From assembly GCA_964427955.1 (NCBI GenBank), contig CAYRWY010000007.1:1-48272 (forward strand): DNA of 48,272 nucleotides. The letters are read 5' to 3'. Positions within the stretch are counted from its first letter, which is position 1; the number at the start of each line of letters is the position of its first letter. Positions 22,816 through 30,781 of this stretch are shown one piece after another. The translations under genes were made by a program, and so were the position numbers. The stretch comes from JACRBK01 sp964427955 (GTDB lineage Bacteria; Chloroflexota; Anaerolineae; Aggregatilineales; Aggregatilineaceae). Under the pieces are notes generated by a model that worked only from the letters and a program-made list of their open reading frames with translations, ran no database searches and was not told the DNA's origin.

Positions 22816-23721
22816 CTACAGCCAGGTTACGGCCAGGGCAACGAGCGCCGCCGCGAACCCCCAACGCCAGTAGAACCGCATCGCCTGCTGGACCTTGATA
22901 CGCGCCGTCCCGGCGGCCAGCACGGCGAGCGCGATCACAGCAAGGGTGGAAAACAGCAGATACACGATCCACCCGGCGATACCGTTGGAGATGGCGGGCA
23001 TGATCACGACGGTCAGCAGCCCGACCAACCCCACCAGTTCCAGACCGTGTGTCAGTTCGAACAACGCCAGCGGTGCGCCGTTGTATTCGGTGTGGACTCC
23101 CGCCAGGATTTCTTGTTCCGCGTTGGCAATCGAAAACGGGTTACTCTTGAGACGGGCCGGGACGGACAGCAAAAACGCTAGCGCCGCGAGCACCTGGACC
23201 CCGCTGAACGAGGCCTGGGCCAGGTCGTCCAGGCGGAAACTGCCGACGTGGATTGCCAGCGCGATCAATGCCGCCAGAAAGGGCAGGTTATAACCCAGCG
23301 ACAGCAGCGCCTCGCGGGCCGCGCTGACCTGCCCGTACAGCGAACGGGAGCTGAACCCGGCCAGCACGTCACACAGCGCGGGGACTTCGAGCAGGTAAAT
23401 GAGCACGATCAGGTCTCCGGCAAAGGAATGCACCGGGTTGCCGGGAATGGGCAGCAGCGCCAGCGCGCACAGCATTGAAGTCAATGCCGCCAGGGGCAGC
23501 CCGTAGAACAAGATCGGATTCACGCCGCGCGGAATCACCGTCTGTTTGCCGAGCAGCTTGAAGAAATCGTACATCGGCTGGTAGAACGGCGGCCCGAAAC
23601 GGCGCTGCATCCGGGCCGTGAGTTTGCGCTGGAGCCACAAGAACAGCCAACCCAGCAGCGCGCCCCCGATCAGGCCCGGCCAGATGAAAAGTGCGAACAG
23701 GTAGCGCAGCACGTCGCCCAT
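22816..23721 (-). CDS. Hydrogenase membrane anchor subunit (NuoH/EchB/HycD-like)
   Basis: A 301-aa membrane protein with about eight helices. Landmarks are RKLTARMQRRFGPPFYQPMYD near residue 32, a classic NuoH cytosolic loop, and the acidic stretch FSIANAEQEILAGVHTEYNG near 205. It connects the hydrophilic hydrogenase module to the antiporter-like subunits and takes part in ion translocation. ATG 23721 has AGGAG 7 nt upstream; a longer frame begins in the small-subunit gene. The gap from that gene is 2 nt. Confidence 0.9.
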   Translation of the reverse strand: MGDVLRYLFALFIWPGLIGGALLGWLFLWLQRKLTARMQRRFGPPFYQPMYDFFKLLGKQTVIPRGVNPILFYGLPLAALTSMLCALALLPIPGNPVHSFAGDLIVLIYLLEVPALCDVLAGFSSRSLYGQVSAAREALLSLGYNLPFLAALIALAIHVGSFRLDDLAQASFSGVQVLAALAFLLSVPARLKSNPFSIANAEQEILAGVHTEYNGAPLALFELTHGLELVGLVGLLTVVIMPAISNGIAGWIVYLLFSTLAVIALAVLAAGTARIKVQQAMRFYWRWGFAAALVALAVTWL

Positions 23722-23723
23722 GA

Positions 23724-24179
23724 CTACTCCTTGTTTCCCCCGCGATCTTTGTCGTTGAGCATCTGGGCCGCCTGGATCACCCCGCGCAGCATTTCCTGCG
23801 GGCGCGGCGGACAACCGGGGACATACACATCCACCGGGATGATGTCATTCAACGGGGCCTCCACCGACGGGCTGCCGGAAAATACGCCCCCGGAAGCCGG
23901 GCACGATCCGATGGCCACGACGGCCTTAGGTCCGGGCATCTGGTCGTAAATATCGCGCAGCGCCGCGCCTGCCCGCAGAGTGATCGGCCCCGTGACGATC
24001 AAAATGTCAGCGTGTTTGGGGCTGCTCTGCCGCAGCGCGCCGGTTTGCTCGGCATCATAGCGCGAGCTTAGCGACGCGGCGATCTCGATGTCACAGCCAT
24101 TGCACGAGCCGGAGTTGACGCAGTAGACCCAGGGCGATTTGACGCGCGAACGGGCAATGAGTGAAGTGAATAGTTTCAT
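23724..24179 (-). CDS. [NiFe] hydrogenase small subunit (NuoB/EchC/HycG-like)
   Basis: A 151-aa protein that holds the proximal [4Fe-4S] cluster. Ligand Cys are visible in NSGSCNGCDIEI, GSCPASGGVF and VPGCPPRPQ. These are the standard NuoB/EchC positions. No twin-arginine signal is present, so it faces the cytoplasm, as in group 4 enzymes. It lies between the NuoN-like (22-nt gap) and NuoH-like (2-nt gap) genes. Confidence 0.92.
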   Translation of the reverse strand: MKLFTSLIARSRVKSPWVYCVNSGSCNGCDIEIAASLSSRYDAEQTGALRQSSPKHADILIVTGPITLRAGAALRDIYDQMPGPKAVVAIGSCPASGGVFSGSPSVEAPLNDIIPVDVYVPGCPPRPQEMLRGVIQAAQMLNDKDRGGNKE

Positions 24180-24201
24180 GAAATGGACCCTTTCCTCGCG
24201 C

Positions 24202-25395
24202 TCAAGAGACGTACGCCGTCACGAGCGACGGGATAAGCCCCAACACCAATCCCAGGGCCATCAAGATTACCAGGACTGCCGCCGCCCGTTCTGGCTCCTG
24301 AGATTGAGACGCAGATCCGGTAGGCTGGCCCAGCCAGACAGTGTGGATAGCGCGAACGTAGTAGATCAAGGCCAGGGCCGTCGCCACGGCCATCGCGCCG
24401 ATCAGCCAGGCACCGCCATAATCGGCCCCGGCCAGATACAGTCGCCAGCGCCCGGCAAAGCCGAAGAGCGGCGGCACGCCGATCATGCCCAGCGCCCCGG
24501 CGATGAAAGCCGCTGCGCTGATGGGAAAATGCGCCGCCAGCCCGCGATCTTTCAGGGTCAGCGCGTGCCCGACCTGGTGTTCGGCTAATCCCACCGCGCC
24601 GAACAGCAGCACTTTGAACAGCGCATGGCTCAGCGCGCCGACCAGGGCGCCATCCAGACCGACGCCAGGACCGACCACTACACCGAGCAGCAGGTAGCCC
24701 ATATCGTCAATCGTGGAAAAAGCCAGCATCCGCTTGAGATCGCGCTGCGCCAGGGCAAACAGCGCTCCCCCGAACATGGAGAGCAGCGCCACGCCGATCC
24801 ACAGCGCCTCGTACTGCTCGAACACCCAGGGCGACGCCGTGCGCAGGTGCGCCAGTTCGTTGAAGGCGGCAATGTCTACGGTGGCGACGATCAACGCCGT
24901 CGTCATAGGAGCAGCGGCTTCGGCCACCAGGGGCAGCCAGACGTAAAACGGGACCATCGCCAGCTTGAGCGAGAACCCGATCACCAGCAGGGCGACCGCC
25001 AGATGAGCGCGCGGGGCATCGGGGGGAATCAGTCCCTCCTCAGCCAGTAACAGCCCCGCCGTCATCGCGGCTACGCCGATCACCAAGATCACGAAGTAGC
25101 TGCGCGCCGCGCGGATTGCCGGGGCCGACCCCTGCACCCAGACCAGCGCCACGGCCAGAAACGCGGCAGCGTCCAACATCAGCGTACGCGCGGTTCCTTC
25201 GCCAGCGCCCATGCCCCCGACCACCAGGATAGCGATCACGGACAGCAGGCCCCACCAGCGCCGATCCCCCTGGGGAACGGGGATCGCATAGACGGCAATC
25301 GCGGCGAACAGCAGGAGGAAACTGCCGCTCATGACCAGATTCCAATGGGAATTTTCAGAGGCAGTCATCGAAAGACCGGCCACAAAGTTTATCAT
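24202..25395 (-). CDS. Antiporter-like membrane subunit (NuoN/HyfF-type)
   Basis: A 397-aa protein with about 12 helices, shorter than a typical NuoN (about 480 aa). The two conserved lysine helices are present: SLKLAMVPFYVWLP near residue 140 and SHALFKVLLFGAVG near 258. Ech hydrogenases have only one antiporter-like subunit; a second suggests extra pumping capacity, as in Hyf or Coo-type enzymes. It starts 9 nt after the NuoL-like stop, with TAGGA before the ATG. Confidence 0.87.
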   Translation of the reverse strand: MINFVAGLSMTASENSHWNLVMSGSFLLLFAAIAVYAIPVPQGDRRWWGLLSVIAILVVGGMGAGEGTARTLMLDAAAFLAVALVWVQGSAPAIRAARSYFVILVIGVAAMTAGLLLAEEGLIPPDAPRAHLAVALLVIGFSLKLAMVPFYVWLPLVAEAAAPMTTALIVATVDIAAFNELAHLRTASPWVFEQYEALWIGVALLSMFGGALFALAQRDLKRMLAFSTIDDMGYLLLGVVVGPGVGLDGALVGALSHALFKVLLFGAVGLAEHQVGHALTLKDRGLAAHFPISAAAFIAGALGMIGVPPLFGFAGRWRLYLAGADYGGAWLIGAMAVATALALIYYVRAIHTVWLGQPTGSASQSQEPERAAAVLVILMALGLVLGLIPSLVTAYVS

Positions 25396-25404
25396 GTCAC
25401 GATC

Positions 25405-27246
25405 CTACACAATCCAGGCGAGCAGCCCGACCAGGACGATCAGCGCCGCCGTCACCAGCAGCGGATGGGCTTCAATGCGCGGCGTGATGGCCGTATCGAG
25501 CGTCGCGGCTGCCGAGCGCACTCCCCCCCAGGCTCTCAGGTAGACGGGGTCGGGATCGGTGATCGCGTACACGGGTTCCAACGCCTGCCCGGCGAATTCA
25601 GAAAAGTCTTCTGCGCTCAGCGTGACAGCCGCCCCTTCCGGCAGGGGATCGCCGCCGCTGAAGGCGCTGACCGCGGCGGCAGGGGTAAGCCGCGAAACCC
25701 GGTAGATCACGACGCCCACCGCCAGCGCTCCCAGCACCAGCGCCGCTCCCGCCGTCGCCTGGGCGCTGCCCGATCCGGTGGTCAGACCCAGCCAAGACGT
25801 TTTGACCGCCGGGGCAAACCCCAGGGTGCTCACGGCAGGCGCGACGATCCATTTCATCAAAATCTGGGGTGCGATACCGAACAGGAGCGACAGGCCCGCC
25901 AGCGTCCACATCCCGGCGCGCATGGTCGGCCCGGCTTCGTGCACGTGTTTTCCGGCCAGGTCCAGCGGGCGCTCACCGTAGAACACGCTGACCGTCGCCT
26001 TGAGCATGTAAAAGGCTGTGACGGTGCTGACCAGCAGGGCGATAAGCACCACGACCAACGCGCCATCGTCCAGCGCCGCGTCGTAAAACAGCCACTTGGC
26101 GGCGAAGCCATTGGTCAGCGGCACGCCGATAATCGCCGCCGCCGCGATCAGCCAGATCCGCGCCGTGTGGGGCATGGCCGGAGCCAGGCCGCCGAGCTTG
26201 CGTAAATCGCGCGTGCCTGCGGCGTGCTGGATCGCTCCGGCGCACAAAAACAGGGTCCCTTTGAAGAGGCCGTGACTGAGCGCATAGAACAGCCCAGCCG
26301 CCGCTCCAATCGGGGTTCCCAGTCCCAACCCGGCGACGATGTATCCAAGCTGACTGATGGTCGAATAGGCCAGCAGCCGTTTCAAGTCCGTCTGGATCAG
26401 GGCCAGGAGCGCCCCGACCAGCATCGTCACACAACCCAGGGCCAGCACCAGCGTTTTCCATTCCGGCTGCCAGGGCGTGATCGAATACAGCCGGGCGATC
26501 AGGTACACGCCCGCTTTGACGTAACACGCCGAATGCAGCAGCGCCGAAACAGGCGTCGGCGCGTTCATCGCTTCGGGAATCCAGGTGTGCAGCGGGAAGA
26601 TCACCGACTTCGCCATCGCGGCGACCAGAAACAGCACAAAGATGCCGCTGGAAAATTCAGCGCCGAGGGCCGGGTCAGTCCACACGAACGTTCCGGTGGC
26701 ATGGTACAGCAGCAGCACGCCCGCCAGAAAGCCGTAGCCCGCGATGTGGGTCATGATCAGCACCTTGCGCGCGCCGTTGGCCGCGGCGGTTTCCTTGTAC
26801 CAGAAACCCACCAGAAAGTACGAGCACAGGCCGATCACTTCCCAACTCAGATAGGCGATCAGCAAGTTGGCCGAACATACGAGGTTGACCATCCCGGCAA
26901 TGAAGGTCAGCATCAGCACGTAAAAGCGCGTGACGCCGCCCGGCTCATTGGCCATGTAATCGATGCAGTACAGCAAGATCGCGGAGCCGACGCCGGTAGC
27001 CAGCAGCATGAAGACGAGACTCAACTCGTCCACGCGATAAATCACCGGGACGTGTTGATCCCAGTCGAATAAGGTTCCATTGAAGGCGCCATCGGACCTG
27101 ATCACGGGGATGAACACCAGGGTGGCAGCCAGCGCCGCCAATCCACTGAAAAACGCTAACCATCCCTTCGAGCGGGCGGACAGGGTGCGCGCCGCGCCCA
27201 CTTGCAGGATGATACCAGCCAGCAAAACCATCAGAGGTACAGCCAT
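25405..27246 (-). CDS. Antiporter-like membrane subunit (NuoL/EchA/HyfB-type)
   Basis: A 613-aa polytopic membrane protein. Landmarks include SWEVIGLCSYFLVGFW (conserved Glu), AKSVIFPLHTWIPEAMNAPT (conserved Lys and Pro) and SHGLFKGTLFLCAGAI (second Lys), all needed for ion translocation in the Mrp/NuoL family. The hydrophilic C-terminal region with LPEGAAVTLSAEDFSEFAG precedes a last hydrophobic helix. ATG 27246 was chosen; an in-frame TTG five codons upstream is possible. First hydrogenase gene, 39 nt after moaD-like. Confidence 0.9.
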   Translation of the reverse strand: MAVPLMVLLAGIILQVGAARTLSARSKGWLAFFSGLAALAATLVFIPVIRSDGAFNGTLFDWDQHVPVIYRVDELSLVFMLLATGVGSAILLYCIDYMANEPGGVTRFYVLMLTFIAGMVNLVCSANLLIAYLSWEVIGLCSYFLVGFWYKETAAANGARKVLIMTHIAGYGFLAGVLLLYHATGTFVWTDPALGAEFSSGIFVLFLVAAMAKSVIFPLHTWIPEAMNAPTPVSALLHSACYVKAGVYLIARLYSITPWQPEWKTLVLALGCVTMLVGALLALIQTDLKRLLAYSTISQLGYIVAGLGLGTPIGAAAGLFYALSHGLFKGTLFLCAGAIQHAAGTRDLRKLGGLAPAMPHTARIWLIAAAAIIGVPLTNGFAAKWLFYDAALDDGALVVVLIALLVSTVTAFYMLKATVSVFYGERPLDLAGKHVHEAGPTMRAGMWTLAGLSLLFGIAPQILMKWIVAPAVSTLGFAPAVKTSWLGLTTGSGSAQATAGAALVLGALAVGVVIYRVSRLTPAAAVSAFSGGDPLPEGAAVTLSAEDFSEFAGQALEPVYAITDPDPVYLRAWGGVRSAAATLDTAITPRIEAHPLLVTAALIVLVGLLAWIV

Positions 27247-27285
27247 GACGATTACCTGCAACCTAATCTTGTGGCGTTATGGGAC

Positions 27286-27558
27286 TCAGCCTCCGGCAAC
27301 GGGCGGGAAGAAACATAAAACATCATCAGGCTTGAGGATGAGGCTCACCCCGCCCACGTCCCGGTAATCTTTTCCATTCACGAGGATGATAATCCACGAA
27401 GCTATCTCGTCGCCGTCGAACATCCACCTGCTGAACCCAGCCCCATACTGGGCGCACAGATCATCGACCAGCGCGCCCAACGTGGTCACGGGCCGGTTCC
27501 ACTTCAGTTCGTTAGTGCCCACCACATCACGGAAACTGGCAAAGAAGCGGATCAGCAT
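27286..27558 (-). CDS. MoaD/ThiS-family ubiquitin-like sulfur carrier
   Basis: A 90-aa beta-grasp protein ending in FPPVAGG. The terminal Gly-Gly is adenylated and thiocarboxylated in this family to supply sulfur for the dithiolene of molybdopterin. Its place directly after the AOR gene indicates a dedicated role in building the tungstopterin of that enzyme. Start ATG 27558 follows AGAGAT; further upstream codons would run into the hairpin that separates it from aor. Confidence 0.85.
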   Translation of the reverse strand: MLIRFFASFRDVVGTNELKWNRPVTTLGALVDDLCAQYGAGFSRWMFDGDEIASWIIILVNGKDYRDVGGVSLILKPDDVLCFFPPVAGG

Positions 27559-27583
27559 TATCTCTAACCGTTCGAAGATCAAC

Positions 27584-27613
27584 CCGGCCAAGAGACTCGC
27601 ATCTCTTGGCCGG
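27584..27613 (-). terminator. Perfect 12-bp hairpin between aor and the MoaD-like gene
   Basis: CCGGCCAAGAGA (27584-27595) pairs fully with TCTCTTGGCCGG (27602-27613) over the 6-nt loop CTCGCA. On the minus strand no T run follows, so it is probably a processing or stabilising hairpin, or a partial terminator that raises AOR over hydrogenase. On the plus strand GGGTGTTTT follows. Confidence 0.55.
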
Positions 27614-27621
27614 TGGGTGTT

Positions 27622-29448
27622 TTAGGCCAGGGTGAGGGCCTCGGCGTGCAGCCCCAGGTCTTCAAGCTTTTCCTGGGTCGGAATGCCGGTGCTATCCCAT
27701 CCCCGCAAGCTGTAGTATTCGGGCAGCATTTGGGAAAGCAGACTGACTTTACCCTTCGACGGCCCGGTTTTGATCGGCTGGGTCAGCAGGCGCTCTGGCA
27801 GCGTATCGTCGGCGGTGGTGTAACCGATTTTCAAGTTCCACATCCGCTCCAGATTCCAGACGCGCTCGCCCGCCTTCATGAAGTCGGCGGTGCTGTAGGG
27901 GATGCCCGTCACGGCGCTGAGCATTTCGGCCAGTTCGTCGCCGCCAATGCCGAAGGTGGCGAACAGGCAGGACCCGGTCGAGTCCAGCGCCGCCGTCAGG
28001 TTTTGGAAGGTAATATCCAGCGCGGCTTTGCCTTCGGTCGCGTCCTTGTCCATCTTGACCGGGTTACCCAGCACTTCGACGGAGATGGTGTAACCGCGCA
28101 CGTGACAGCCGCCCCGGTTGCCGGTCGCGTAGTTCAGGCCGATGCCCTGGACGCCGCGCGGATCATAGGCCGGCATCTCCTGCTTTTTGACCGTCATGGA
28201 GTATTCAGGATGGCCGTAGCTGGTGGCCAGGCGGTACGATCCCAACGCGAGCTTGTTGCCAAAGCCTTCACGCAGGCCCGTTTTCCTGACCATCTCGACC
28301 ATCGCTTCGGTGTTGCCGAACGTCAGGGCGATGCCATCGGTGTCTTTGGTCGTGATGATGCCCGACTCGAACAGGTCCATCGCGCAGGCAATCGTGCTCG
28401 CCATCGTGATCGTGTCCAGGCCGAATTCGTTGCACAGGAAGTTCGCCTTCATGACCGCGTCGAGATTGTCGATCCCGCAGTCCGGGCCGAAGCCCCAGGC
28501 GGTTTCATATTCGGGGCCTTCGCCGCGCCCGGCAAACATGCCGCCGGTCACCTGCGAGACACGCCCGCAGCTAATGACGCACGAGAAACAGGCTTTCGGG
28601 CGAACCAGCCGCTTGGCGCTGAGGGATTCCCCGCCGATCTTGTCTGCCGTCGGGAAGTAACCATCGGTGAAGTTGCGCGTGGGCAGGCTGCCGATCTCGT
28701 TCAGGATGTTCACCAGCACATCCGTCCCATACGCCTTCAAGCCGGTGCCGCCCACCGGATGCGCCGTGATCATATTGCGGGCTTTCCACATCGCGGCTTC
28801 GAATGTTTCCGGCTCCGCGATTTTCACCGCACCGCTGCCCATGACCGCGACGGCTTTGAGGTTTTTGGACCCCATGACCGCGCCGACGCCGCTGCGGCCT
28901 GCGGCACGATGCATCTCGTTCATGATGTTGGCGAACAACACCAGGCTTTCGCCCGCCGGGCCGATGCAGGCTACCTTAGCATCTTCGTGCGTTGCCGCCT
29001 GGATCGCTTCCGTCGTCTCCGGGACCTGCTTGCCCCAGATGGCGCTGGCATCCCGCAGTTCGACCTGGGCATCGTGAATCCAGAGGTAGACAGGTTTTTC
29101 CGCCTTGCCTTCAAAGATGATCATGTCGTACCCGGCGAACTTGAGTTCCGGGCCAAAGGCGCCGCCCGAATTGGACGCGGCAATAGCGCCGGTCAACGGG
29201 CTTTTCGTGATCACATCGTAGCGGCCCGACGAGGGGGCGAAAGTTCCGGTCATCGGTCCTGGCGCAAAGATCAGCTTGTTCTCCGGGCTGAGGGCGTCAA
29301 TCGTGGGGTCAACTTCGTCAACCAGATACTTGCCACCCAGGCCGCGCGCGCCGATAAATGTTTTAGCCAGTTCAGGGGACAGGGATTCGCGCGTGATTTT
29401 CCCTGTCGTCAGATTGACACGCAGAATAGTTCCAATCCAACCAAACAT
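27622..29448 (-). CDS. aor: Tungsten aldehyde:ferredoxin oxidoreductase
   Basis: A 608-aa AOR. It oxidises aldehydes to acids and passes electrons to Fe-S proteins, in the cytoplasm. Cluster ligands are Cys287, Cys290, Cys294 (ACFSCVISCGR) and Cys494 (DSTGSCLF). Glu313 (GPEYET) and His449 (GGCHVRGY) match the residues near tungsten in Pyrococcus AOR (E313, H448). The N-terminus is standard (GTILRVNLTTG, FIGARGLGGKYL). ATG 29448 has GGAGAG 6 nt upstream; the upstream ferredoxin gene ends just before it at 29451. The substrate cannot be read from sequence. The neighbouring group 4 hydrogenase suggests electrons end on protons. Confidence 0.95.
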   Translation of the reverse strand: MFGWIGTILRVNLTTGKITRESLSPELAKTFIGARGLGGKYLVDEVDPTIDALSPENKLIFAPGPMTGTFAPSSGRYDVITKSPLTGAIAASNSGGAFGPELKFAGYDMIIFEGKAEKPVYLWIHDAQVELRDASAIWGKQVPETTEAIQAATHEDAKVACIGPAGESLVLFANIMNEMHRAAGRSGVGAVMGSKNLKAVAVMGSGAVKIAEPETFEAAMWKARNMITAHPVGGTGLKAYGTDVLVNILNEIGSLPTRNFTDGYFPTADKIGGESLSAKRLVRPKACFSCVISCGRVSQVTGGMFAGRGEGPEYETAWGFGPDCGIDNLDAVMKANFLCNEFGLDTITMASTIACAMDLFESGIITTKDTDGIALTFGNTEAMVEMVRKTGLREGFGNKLALGSYRLATSYGHPEYSMTVKKQEMPAYDPRGVQGIGLNYATGNRGGCHVRGYTISVEVLGNPVKMDKDATEGKAALDITFQNLTAALDSTGSCLFATFGIGGDELAEMLSAVTGIPYSTADFMKAGERVWNLERMWNLKIGYTTADDTLPERLLTQPIKTGPSKGKVSLLSQMLPEYYSLRGWDSTGIPTQEKLEDLGLHAEALTLA

Positions 29449-29450
29449 TA

Positions 29451-29930
29451 TCAACTCTCCTGGAACACATCTTTGAACTTGGCCGAGAACGCTTTCTTGC
29501 GAGAGTAAGTAGCGACCGTGTCTTCTACGTATTCGAGCGCCTTATTGGGGCAGGCTTCAACACACTTCGGTTCCCCTTCGCAGAGATCGCACTTCATGAT
29601 CGCGCTGCTCTCGGCGTCGTACACGGCGCAGCCAAACGGACAGGCCAACGTACACATCCGGCAGCGAATGCAGCGGTTGGTATCCCACTCGACCACGCTG
29701 TTTTCTTGATTGCGCTGGAGCGCACCGGTTGGACACACCGCCAGGCAAGCCGCGTCTTCACATTGCTGGCACATCATCGGAACAGAAAAACCTTCCCGAT
29801 CCCAGATGTAAACATGAATACGGGTCGTTCGCAGTCTGAATTGGCCGTTGTCGTGGCTGTATGCACATGACAGCTCGCAATTGCGGCAGCCTGTGCATTT
29901 ATCAGGATGGATCATTAATACTTTAGCCAT
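29451..29930 (-). CDS. Four-cluster ferredoxin-like subunit of the AOR (HycB/CooF/DmsB type)
   Basis: A 159-aa protein with four Cys motifs in the order CTGCRNCELSC, CQQCEDAACLAVC, CIRCRMCTLAC and CDLCEGEPKCVEAC. This is the DmsB/HycB/CooF layout, which carries electrons from a catalytic subunit to a membrane partner. ATG 29930 is preceded by AAGGAGATCTCG, the best ribosome site in this operon. It ends 2 nt before the AOR start. I infer AOR to this protein to the NuoI-like subunit as the electron path. Confidence 0.92.
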   Translation of the reverse strand: MAKVLMIHPDKCTGCRNCELSCAYSHDNGQFRLRTTRIHVYIWDREGFSVPMMCQQCEDAACLAVCPTGALQRNQENSVVEWDTNRCIRCRMCTLACPFGCAVYDAESSAIMKCDLCEGEPKCVEACPNKALEYVEDTVATYSRKKAFSAKFKDVFQES

Positions 29931-30100
29931 CGAGATCTCCTTATGATCGGCTAAAAAGCGATCCGGGTCGGTCTTATAAAAACACCCATAGTCACTATAC
30001 TGCCAGGGGAGCGCCGCGTCATTGGAGATACGGTCGATTTTGGACACCAACATAACGACAAAACGCAGAGGAATCTTTCCACCATTTGAAGGATAGACTT

Positions 30101-30781
30101 CTACTCCAAATGTTGTAGATCGTCGCCCAGCGAGGCCAACCCTTCGCGCAAAACATAAAGCGTAACCTGGTTACGCGAGGCCAGGTGCAGCTTGCTCAAG
30201 ATATTGCTGACATGCGCCCGGACGGTGGTTTCGGCGATGATTAACTTCTCGGCGATGGCCCGATTCGACAACCCCTTGGCGATCAGCCGGGCAATCTCGA
30301 CCTCGCGCGCGGTCAGCACTTGTGTTTCGGGCGGCGAGTCGTGCGCGTCCGCGTGCGCCAACTCGGACAACAGCATCCGTGCGATCATCGGGTGCAGCGA
30401 CGAATTGCCCTGGTAGACGTCGTGAATGGCGCGGACCAGATCGGCGGGATCGGAGTCTTTCAGCAGATACCCTAATGCACCGGCTTTGATGGCCGGGAAT
30501 ACGAGATCGTCCGTCGCGTAACTGGTCAAAACCAGGATGCGAATTTCCGGGAATTCCGCCGTGATACGCCGGGTGGCCTCGACCCCTGACAGGACGGGCA
30601 TCGACAGGTCCATGATCATCACGTCAGGGTGCAGGGCAGCCGCTTGATCGAGAGCTTCCTGTCCATCACCGGCTTCGCCGACAACTTCGAGATTTTCTTG
30701 AGTCGCCAGCAGCGCGCGCAGCCCCTTACGCACAATGGTGTGATCATCCACAATGAGAATGCGAATGTGATCAGACGGCAT
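30101..30781 (-). CDS. NarL/FixJ-type response regulator
   Basis: A 226-aa regulator. The receiver has acidic residues in ILIVDDHTIVRKG and phospho-acceptor Asp58 (VMIMDLSMP). A LuxR-type helix-turn-helix follows (VLTAREVEIARLIAKG and SNRAIAEKLIIAETTVRAHV). It overlaps the kinase gene by 11 nt and is probably phosphorylated by it. The AOR-hydrogenase operon begins 170 nt downstream on the same strand, so it is a likely target. The start ATG 30781 fits the ribosome site better than 30790. Confidence 0.92.
   Translation of the reverse strand: MPSDHIRILIVDDHTIVRKGLRALLATQENLEVVGEAGDGQEALDQAAALHPDVMIMDLSMPVLSGVEATRRITAEFPEIRILVLTSYATDDLVFPAIKAGALGYLLKDSDPADLVRAIHDVYQGNSSLHPMIARMLLSELAHADAHDSPPETQVLTAREVEIARLIAKGLSNRAIAEKLIIAETTVRAHVSNILSKLHLASRNQVTLYVLREGLASLGDDLQHLE

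Noticed and set aside
20768..27246. Complex I (NADH dehydrogenase) rather than hydrogenase
   Set aside because: The NuoD-like subunit keeps both CxxC NiFe sites, there are no NuoE, F or G genes and no NuoA, J or K.
27613..29508. 631-codon plus-strand open frame antisense to aor
   Set aside because: It mirrors the GC-rich AOR gene, has a His/Arg/Gly-rich low-complexity composition and no family match. The minus-strand AOR is certain.
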